Assembly (NCBI RefSeq): GCF_016907715.1
Contig: NZ_JAFBCM010000001.1
Span: 7,006,001 to 7,070,000 of the forward strand
DNA: 64,000 nucleotides
Source: Tenggerimyces flavus
Lineage (GTDB): Bacteria; Actinomycetota; Actinomycetes; Propionibacteriales; Actinopolymorphaceae
Direction of reading: 5' to 3'
Shown: one piece after another, positions 57,766 through 64,000 of the stretch
Layout of the letters: every line of letters begins with the position of its first letter
Position numbering within the stretch: position 1 is the first letter of the stretch
Made by a program: the position numbers and the translations under genes
The notes under the pieces: model-generated
What the model saw: only the letters and a program-made list of their open reading frames with translations
What the model was told of the DNA's origin: nothing
Database searches by the model: none

Positions 57766-60700
57766 CGCTCCTCCTCGCCAGCAAGTGCCCTGTCGATGTG
57801 CGCCGCGACGATCGGCCCGATCTCGGCGAGCGCGTCCGGTCGCATCAGATCGTCGTGTCCGCTGGATACCTGGTAGGTCGCGACACCGTCCACGTACGGC
57901 TCCCAAGCGAGCGCGTCGTAGCCATGTCCCGTCGCGCGAACATGGAGCAGCTCGCCCGCGTACCGCTCCCTCACCTCGTGCGTGGCCGCCGCCCGCGCGT
58001 TCGCCGCGTGGACGGTCGCGAGGACATCGGCCGGTGCGGCGCCCGCGAGCTCGGGCGGGGCGGCCTCGACGTCCACGCGGACGTTGGGATAGCTGTCGAG
58101 CATCGCGAGCAGGGCGACCCGCTCACCCGCGGCTTGCAGCCGCAACGCCATCCCGTGCGCGACGAGCCCGCCGAGCGACCAGCCGAGCAGCAGATAGGGC
58201 CCGGTCGGCGCCACGCGCCGGATGGCGTCGACGTACGCGTCGGCCAGATCGTCAACGCTGCTGGGAGAACTCGGTCCGGAGAGTCCAGGCGACTGGAGCG
58301 CGTAGATGCGCCGGTCGACGTATCGCGCCAGACCGGCGTACGACCAGCCGAGACCGGAGACCGGGTGCACGCAGAACAGCGGCGGGCCGTCGCCGGTGCG
58401 CCGGATCGGGAGCAGGACGTCGAGGTCGCCGCCGGTGCCAGCGCTGTCGAGCGCGGCCAGTCCGGCGACCGTCGGCCGCTCGAACAGGTGCCGGACGCCG
58501 AGGTCGGTGCCCAGCGCGTCGTTGAGCCGGCTCACGAGCCGGACCGCCGCGAGCGACGAGCCGCCGAACTCGAAGTAGTCCGCGTCGGGATCGACCGCGC
58601 GGACGCCCAGCGACGCCGCGAACAGCTCCGCGACGACCACCTCACGCGCGGACCGCGCGGGCCCGACCTCGCCTACCCCTTCGGGTTCGGGCGCCGGCAA
58701 AGCGGTCCGGTCGACCTTTCCGTTCGGCGATAGTGGCAGCGCGTCGAGAGCGACGAACGTCGCCGGCACGAGGTGGCTTGGGAGTCGGACCGCGAGCGAG
58801 CGGCGCAGCGCGGTCGGGTCGAACGGCGCCGAGTCCGCAGGAACGACATACGCCACCAGCCGGGGCTCAGACTGGTCGGTGCGGAGCACCACCGCCGTCT
58901 GGGCGACGGCCGGCTCCGCCCCGAGCGCGGCCTCGATCTCGCCGAGCTCGATGCGGAAGCCGCGCAGCTTGACCTGCTCGTCGCTTCGTCCGACGAAATG
59001 CAGGGCTCCGTGCCGGTCCCAGCGCACGAGGTCGCCGGCGCGGTACATCCTCCGCCCTGGTGGGCCGAACGGACACGCGACGAACCGTTCGGACGTCGTC
59101 CCGGGCCGGTCGAGATAGCCGCGAGCGAGCCCGGGACCGGCGAGGTAGAGCTCGCCCACGACACCGGGTGGGATTGGACGCAGGCCGGCGTCGAGCACAT
59201 ACACCCGCTTGTCCGCCACCGGGCGGCCGATCGTCGGAGCGTCGCCCGGCGCGAGTCGGTCGCTGATCGTCGCGCAGATCGTCGCCTCGGTCGGCCCGTA
59301 GGCGTTGGCCATCGCGACCCGTCCGCTCCACACGTCGGCCAGGTCGGGCCGGAGTGCATCGCCCGCAGCGACGATCCACCGTAGGGACGGCAGCTCCTCG
59401 CGCGAAGACAGCTCGGCCAGGGCGGCGGGAGGCAGTGTCACATGCGTGACTCCGTACCTCCGCACGGTCTCCGCCAGCGGGCGGCTCGGCAACAGGTCGG
59501 GCTCTTCGGCGACGACGAGCCGCGCGCCGGCGCCGAAGGTCAGGCAGAGGTCCCAGAACGCCGCGTCGAAGCTCGGCGACGCGAACTGCAGCACCCGGCT
59601 GTCCGCGCCGATCTCCAACTGCTCGCCCATGTACGCGGCGAGCTCCTCAACCCCGGCGTGCGTCACGACGACGCCCTTGGGTCGGCCAGTGGACCCAGAA
59701 GTGTAGATCACGTACGCGGGATGCTCGGGCCGCAGGCCCACCTCCGGAGGCGTCTCGGGATACGCCTCCGCCAGGACCGCGTCCTCAAGGCGCAGAACCA
59801 AGCTCGGCTGCGAATCCTCCAGCAGGTAAGCAATCCGGGACGCTGGGTAGGCGGGATCGACGGGAATGTACGCGCCGCCGGCCTTGAGGATCGCGAGCGT
59901 GGCGACGACGAGCTCGATCGACCTCGGCAGCACGACCGCGACGCGTTGCTCCGGGCCGACACCGCGCGAGACGAGGTGGTGCGCGAGCCGGTTCGCGCGT
60001 CGGTCGAGCTCGGCGTAGTCGAGCGTGACGTCGCCGGCGGTGAGCGCGGGCGCGTCCGGCGTCCGTGCGACGCGCTCCGCGAACAGCTCGACGAACGTGG
60101 ACTTCGCGCCGTCCGACAGTTGGCCGCTCCAGTCGTCCAGGAGGCGGTCGCGTTCGCCGGGCAGGAGTACGTCGACCGATCCGATCGGCGCGTGCGGATC
60201 GGCCGCGACCGCGTCCAGCACGCGGAGGAACCGTTCGACGAGCTCGGCGCCGGTCGCCGGATCGAACAGGTCCGCGTTGTACCCGAACCGTCCGTGGATT
60301 CCGGCCGCCGCACCGACGTCGGTGAGCTGCTCGGTGAGTTCGAACTCCAGGTCGAACATCGCGGCGTCGGAGTGCAGCGCAACCGGCGTGGATCGCAGGC
60401 CGGGCAGCACGACCCTGCCCTCGGCGTTGTTCTGCAGCACGAACATCACCTGGAACAGGGGGTGTCTGGCCAACGTGCGTTGCGGTTTGAGAGCCTCGAC
60501 GAGACTCTCGAACGGCACGTCCTGATGTGCGTACGCGTCCAGCGTGGCCGGCGTGGCGCGGCGCAGGAGTTCGCTGAACGTCGGGTCGCCGGAGGTGTCG
60601 GTCCGTAGCACGAGGGTGTTGACGAAGAAGCCGACCAGGTCGTCGAGCGCCTCGTCGGTGCGTCCCGCGATCGGCGTGCCGACGAGGATGTCCGTCCCGG

Positions 60701-63700
60701 CGCCGAGCCGGGTGAGCAGCGTGGCCAGTGCGGTGTTCAGCACGATGAACGGCGTCGTGTCGTGCTCGCGGGCGAGCCGCCGCAGCGTCGCGTGGGTACC
60801 GGCAGGCACCACGAACTCCAGGTTGCCGCCGCGGTAGCCGAACTCCGCGGGGCGAGGCCGGTCGGCGGGCAGGGCCAGCCCCTCGGGCAGGCCGGCGAGC
60901 GCCTTGCGCCAGTACGCGAGCTGGCGCGCGAGCTCGCTGCCCGGGTCGTGCTCGTCGCCGAGCTCGGAGCGTTGCCAGAGCGTGTAGTCGAGGTAGGACA
61001 CCGGCAGCGGGCGGAACGAGGGCGCCCGGTCGTCCATGCGCGCCGCGTACGCCGCCGCGAGGTCCGCGGTGAACGGAGCAAGCGACCATCCGTCGACCGC
61101 GATGTGGTGGAACACGACCAGCAGCACGTGTTGCCCGTCCGGCAGCGCGAACAGCCGAGCGCGGAACGGAACGTCGGTCGTGAGGTCGAAGCCGCACGCC
61201 TTCTCGGCATTCAAGGCGTCGGACAACGCAGGCTCTGTGATCTCCTCCATCGCGAGGATTTCGCCGTCGAGCGGCCGGACCACCTGGACGGGCTCGCCGG
61301 CGACCTCCGGAAAGACCGTGCGCAGAGCATCGTGGCGGTCGACCACGTCACGGATCGCGGCCGCGAGCGCGGAACGGTCGAGCTGGCCCTCGAGCCGCGT
61401 CGCGTAGGACACGTTGTACGCCGCCTGAGCGGCCGGCAGTCGGTTGAGGAACCACTGGCGGCGTTGGGCGAACGACAACGGGACCTCCGCCGGCCGCGGC
61501 ATCGGACGCAGCGGAGCCCGCGTCGTTGTGGTGCTCGCGACCAGCGTGGCCTGTGCGGCGACGGTCGGCGAGTCGAAGACACTGCGCACGCCGAGCTCGA
61601 CCCCCAGCACCGAGCGGATGCGCGACACGAGCCGGGTGGCGGTCAGGGAATGGCCACCCAGCTCGAAGAAGTCGTCCTCGACGCCGATGCGTTCGATCCC
61701 GAGGAGCTGCGACCACAGCGAGGCGATCGCCTCCTCGGTCGGCGTGCGCGGCGCGACGAGGTCGCCCGTCCGCCTGTCGGGAGGAGCGGGGAGCGCCTTG
61801 CGGTCGACCTTGCCGTTCGGCATGAGCGGCAGCGCGTCGACCACGACGATCGCCGACGGGACCATGTAGTCGGGCAGCTCTGTCGAAGCGTGCCGGTGAA
61901 GGTCCGCGGTGCTCGCGGCGGTGGCGACGTACGCGACGAGCCGCTTGTCGCCGGGGGCGTCCTCCCGCGCGACCACGACGACCTCACGGACTTCGGGATG
62001 CCGCTGCAGAACGGCCTCGATCTCACCGAGCTCGATGCGGAAGCCGCGCACCTTCACCTGCTGGTCGCTGCGCCCGAGGAAGTGGATCTCGCCGTGCCAG
62101 TCCCAGCGGACGAGGTCACCTGTGCGGTACATGCGGCCGCCCGGCGCACCGTACGGGCAAGCGACGAACCGCTCTGCCGAGAGCCGGCGACGCCCGACGT
62201 ACCCGCGGGCGACGCCAGTGCCGGCGACGTACAGCTCGCCCGGCACGCCGACGGGCACCGGCCGGAGCAACCGGTCGAGCACGTAGACGCGTGTGTTCCC
62301 GGTCGGCTTGCCGATCGGCACCGGAGCGCCGGGCTGCCGGTCGAGCGGAACGAGGCTCGCGGTCGCGAACGTCGTCGTCTCGGTCGGCCCGTACACGTGG
62401 AAGGTTCGGGTGTTCCGCATGGTCTCCACCACGCGGTCGACGATCGTCACCGACACGGCTTCGCCGCCGAACCACACCTCCTCCAGCCGGTCGAGCACGT
62501 CGGGCGCCTCCTCGACGAGGAGGTTGAACAGCGGCGTGATGATGAACATGCCGGTCGGCTCGTACTCGTCCATCAGCGCACGGAGGCCGTCGGCGTCGAG
62601 GGTCTCGCCGGGGGCGAGGATCAGGTGCCCGCCCTGGAGCAGCGGGACCCACATCTCGTACGTGGACGGGTCGAACGCATGGGCGGAGTGCATGACCACG
62701 CGACGGTGCCGACCGGAGGTGAACGCCGGGTCGGCCGCCAGCTCGACCACGTTGGCGTCGGTGACGGCGACGCCCTTCGGCGTGCCTGTCGTTCCCGACG
62801 TGTAGATGACGTACGCGAGCTGGTCGCGCGCACGTTCGACCTCGACAGGTTCGTCGGGATAGCCGTCGAGCCAGTCGCCGCCGGCGACGATCGTGTGCGG
62901 GCAGCCCGTCATGCCGTCGGGCAACACGGTTCGGTCGGTGACGAGGACGGGCGCCGCGACGTCGTCGACGATCCAGTTCAACCGATCTGGTGGATAGCGG
63001 TGGTGCAGCGGGACGTACGTGCCGCCGGCCTTCAACGTCCCGAGCACCGCGACGAGCAGCTCGATCGAACGGTCGAGGTAGATGGCGACCGGAGTCTCGC
63101 GGCCCACGCCGAGGCCACGCAGCCGGTGCGCGAGCCGGTTCGCCGCCCGGTCGAGCTCGGCGTAGGTCAGCGTCGTGCCCAGGTGGGAGATCGCGGGTGC
63201 GGACGGGATCGCCCGGGCGTGCGACTCGACCAACGCGGTGACGGAGGCGTGCGGGACTCGTGCGGCGGTGTCGTTCCACGCGTCGAGGATCCGTTCGGCC
63301 TCGCCGGGCAGGAGGACGTCGAGGTCCTCGAGGCGGACGTCGGGACGGTCGGCGACCGTACGGAGGACGACGAGGAAGCGCGCGACGAGCTCGCGGGCGG
63401 TCGCTTCGTCGAACAGGTCCGCGCTGTAGCCGAGCCGGCCCGACAGGCCTGCGGGCTCGCCGTCGGCGGCGACGTTCTCGGCGAGGTCGAACTCCAGGTC
63501 GAACCGCGCGACGTCGAGGTCGACCTGGACGACGTCGCTCCGCAGATCCGGGAGGGTGAGGGCGGCGTCAACGTTGTTCTGCAACGCGAGCAGCACCTGG
63601 AACAGCGGGTGCCGGGACGGGGAACGATGCGGGTTGATCCGCTCGACCACACGCTCGAACGGCACGTCCTGATGGGCGTACGCGTCCAGCGTGGTGGCGA

Positions 63701-64000
63701 CGACCCGGCGCAGCAGCTCGTCGAACGTCGGCTCGCCCGATGTGTCGACCCGAACCACGAGTGTGTTGACGAAGAATCCCACGAGCTCGTCCAGCGCCTC
63801 GTCGTCACGACCAGCGACGGGAACGCCGAGGGGAAGGTCGGTACCGGCACCGAGCCTCGCGAGCAGGGCGGCGAGGGCGGCGTGCAGCACCATGAACAGC
63901 GTCGCGTCGCGTTCGCGGGCGACGCGTCCGAGCGCGGCATGGGTGGCGGCGTCGAGCTCGAACGCGACGTTGCCGCCGCGATGGCTCGGCTCGACGGGTC
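57762..64000 (-). CDS. NRPS, partial 5': (C)-A-PCP-C-A(Phe?)-PCP-TE
   Basis: Open to the right window edge; about 2,080 residues seen. In order: the end of a C domain ([25 protein letters not shown]); A1 (A3 [14 protein letters not shown] near 62.8 kb; code by eye DPYIWGVTFK, not assignable); PCP1 ([11 protein letters not shown]); C2 with HHIAVDGWS near 61.1 kb; A2 ([14 protein letters not shown] near 59.7 kb; code DAWTVAAICK, close to the Phe code DAWTIAAICK); PCP2 ([12 protein letters not shown]); TE with GWSLGG near 58.2 kb. No epimerase domain is seen. The TE marks this as the terminating synthetase. Its stop overlaps the MbtH start (ATGA). Confidence 0.95.
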   Translation of the reverse strand, partial: PVEPSHRGGNVAFELDAATHAALGRVARERDATLFMVLHAALAALLARLGAGTDLPLGVPVAGRDDEALDELVGFFVNTLVVRVDTSGEPTFDELLRRVVATTLDAYAHQDVPFERVVERINPHRSPSRHPLFQVLLALQNNVDAALTLPDLRSDVVQVDLDVARFDLEFDLAENVAADGEPAGLSGRLGYSADLFDEATARELVARFLVVLRTVADRPDVRLEDLDVLLPGEAERILDAWNDTAARVPHASVTALVESHARAIPSAPAISHLGTTLTYAELDRAANRLAHRLRGLGVGRETPVAIYLDRSIELLVAVLGTLKAGGTYVPLHHRYPPDRLNWIVDDVAAPVLVTDRTVLPDGMTGCPHTIVAGGDWLDGYPDEPVEVERARDQLAYVIYTSGTTGTPKGVAVTDANVVELAADPAFTSGRHRRVVMHSAHAFDPSTYEMWVPLLQGGHLILAPGETLDADGLRALMDEYEPTGMFIITPLFNLLVEEAPDVLDRLEEVWFGGEAVSVTIVDRVVETMRNTRTFHVYGPTETTTFATASLVPLDRQPGAPVPIGKPTGNTRVYVLDRLLRPVPVGVPGELYVAGTGVARGYVGRRRLSAERFVACPYGAPGGRMYRTGDLVRWDWHGEIHFLGRSDQQVKVRGFRIELGEIEAVLQRHPEVREVVVVAREDAPGDKRLVAYVATAASTADLHRHASTELPDYMVPSAIVVVDALPLMPNGKVDRKALPAPPDRRTGDLVAPRTPTEEAIASLWSQLLGIERIGVEDDFFELGGHSLTATRLVSRIRSVLGVELGVRSVFDSPTVAAQATLVASTTTTRAPLRPMPRPAEVPLSFAQRRQWFLNRLPAAQAAYNVSYATRLEGQLDRSALAAAIRDVVDRHDALRTVFPEVAGEPVQVVRPLDGEILAMEEITEPALSDALNAEKACGFDLTTDVPFRARLFALPDGQHVLLVVFHHIAVDGWSLAPFTADLAAAYAARMDDRAPSFRPLPVSYLDYTLWQRSELGDEHDPGSELARQLAYWRKALAGLPEGLALPADRPRPAEFGYRGGNLEFVVPAGTHATLRRLAREHDTTPFIVLNTALATLLTRLGAGTDILVGTPIAGRTDEALDDLVGFFVNTLVLRTDTSGDPTFSELLRRATPATLDAYAHQDVPFESLVEALKPQRTLARHPLFQVMFVLQNNAEGRVVLPGLRSTPVALHSDAAMFDLEFELTEQLTDVGAAAGIHGRFGYNADLFDPATGAELVERFLRVLDAVAADPHAPIGSVDVLLPGERDRLLDDWSGQLSDGAKSTFVELFAERVARTPDAPALTAGDVTLDYAELDRRANRLAHHLVSRGVGPEQRVAVVLPRSIELVVATLAILKAGGAYIPVDPAYPASRIAYLLEDSQPSLVLRLEDAVLAEAYPETPPEVGLRPEHPAYVIYTSGSTGRPKGVVVTHAGVEELAAYMGEQLEIGADSRVLQFASPSFDAAFWDLCLTFGAGARLVVAEEPDLLPSRPLAETVRRYGVTHVTLPPAALAELSSREELPSLRWIVAAGDALRPDLADVWSGRVAMANAYGPTEATICATISDRLAPGDAPTIGRPVADKRVYVLDAGLRPIPPGVVGELYLAGPGLARGYLDRPGTTSERFVACPFGPPGRRMYRAGDLVRWDRHGALHFVGRSDEQVKLRGFRIELGEIEAALGAEPAVAQTAVVLRTDQSEPRLVAYVVPADSAPFDPTALRRSLAVRLPSHLVPATFVALDALPLSPNGKVDRTALPAPEPEGVGEVGPARSAREVVVAELFAASLGVRAVDPDADYFEFGGSSLAAVRLVSRLNDALGTDLGVRHLFERPTVAGLAALDSAGTGGDLDVLLPIRRTGDGPPLFCVHPVSGLGWSYAGLARYVDRRIYALQSPGLSGPSSPSSVDDLADAYVDAIRRVAPTGPYLLLGWSLGGLVAHGMALRLQAAGERVALLAMLDSYPNVRVDVEAAPPELAGAAPADVLATVHAANARAAATHEVRERYAGELLHVRATGHGYDALAWEPYVDGVATYQVSSGHDDLMRPDALAEIGPIVAAHIDRALAGEEER

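Overview
The window is 64 kb of high-GC DNA with a strong actinomycete character: GTG starts are frequent, genes often overlap by 4 nt, and the families present (SARP/AfsR regulators, DUF2637, DUF6879, MbtH, oligoribonuclease beside tRNA-His) are typical of Streptomyces, Kribbella and relatives. I cannot fix the genus from sequence alone.

Region 1 (1-4.9 kb) is ordinary chromosome: the end of a DUF6879-type pair, a zinc-finger peptide, a methyltransferase, oligoribonuclease and tRNA-His(GTG). An AbiEi/AbiEii toxin-antitoxin pair follows, with a clear inverted-repeat operator at its promoter.

Region 2 (5.1-32.9 kb) is the centrepiece: a complete-looking contractile injection system (CIS) of the actinobacterial eCIS type. 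The core runs rightward from 13.4 to 30.1 kb: Pvc16-like cap, AAA+ ATPase, a cargo-like protein with an LQR/VQR leader, sheath, tube, two small accessory proteins, a proline-rich QR-repeat protein, second tube, LysM tube-cap, VgrG-type spike, PAAR tip, gp25, gpJ-like and gpI-like baseplate proteins, and a zinc-ribbon membrane protein resembling the Streptomyces adaptor CisA. It is flanked by accessory genes: an Ig/coiled-coil membrane protein, a NarL-type regulator with a dead receiver domain, a roughly 1,970-residue secreted beta-propeller/choice-of-anchor protein, and a MalT/SARP-type regulator. No capsid, terminase, portal or lysis gene is present, so this is not a prophage.

Region 3 (33-48.2 kb) is mixed metabolism and regulation: an RlaP-like nucleotidyltransferase, a dienelactone hydrolase with a divergent regulator, a GAF-SpoIIE phosphatase, a possible structured RNA before EamA and MFS transporters, an AfsR-like regulator, and a GntR/GH29 fucosidase/LplB-type sugar ABC module without its own ATPase.

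Region 4 (48.2-51.8 kb) looks like a decayed integrative element. A 53-nt 3' piece of tRNA-Lys(CTT) marks one edge. It is followed by DUF2637, DUF3800, DUF932 and an excisionase-like HTH gene, then a frameshifted second copy of the DUF2637 tail. No integrase is seen.

Region 5 (51.8-64 kb) holds an NmrA/HxlR pair and then a leftward NRPS operon that runs off the right edge. In order of transcription it is a (C)-A-PCP-C-A-PCP-TE synthetase, MbtH, an SDR of the mycofactocin-coupled type, a stand-alone A-PCP synthetase with a degenerate N-terminal domain, and a type II thioesterase, all translationally coupled. Adenylation codes read by eye suggest Phe for the last module and Thr for the stand-alone one.
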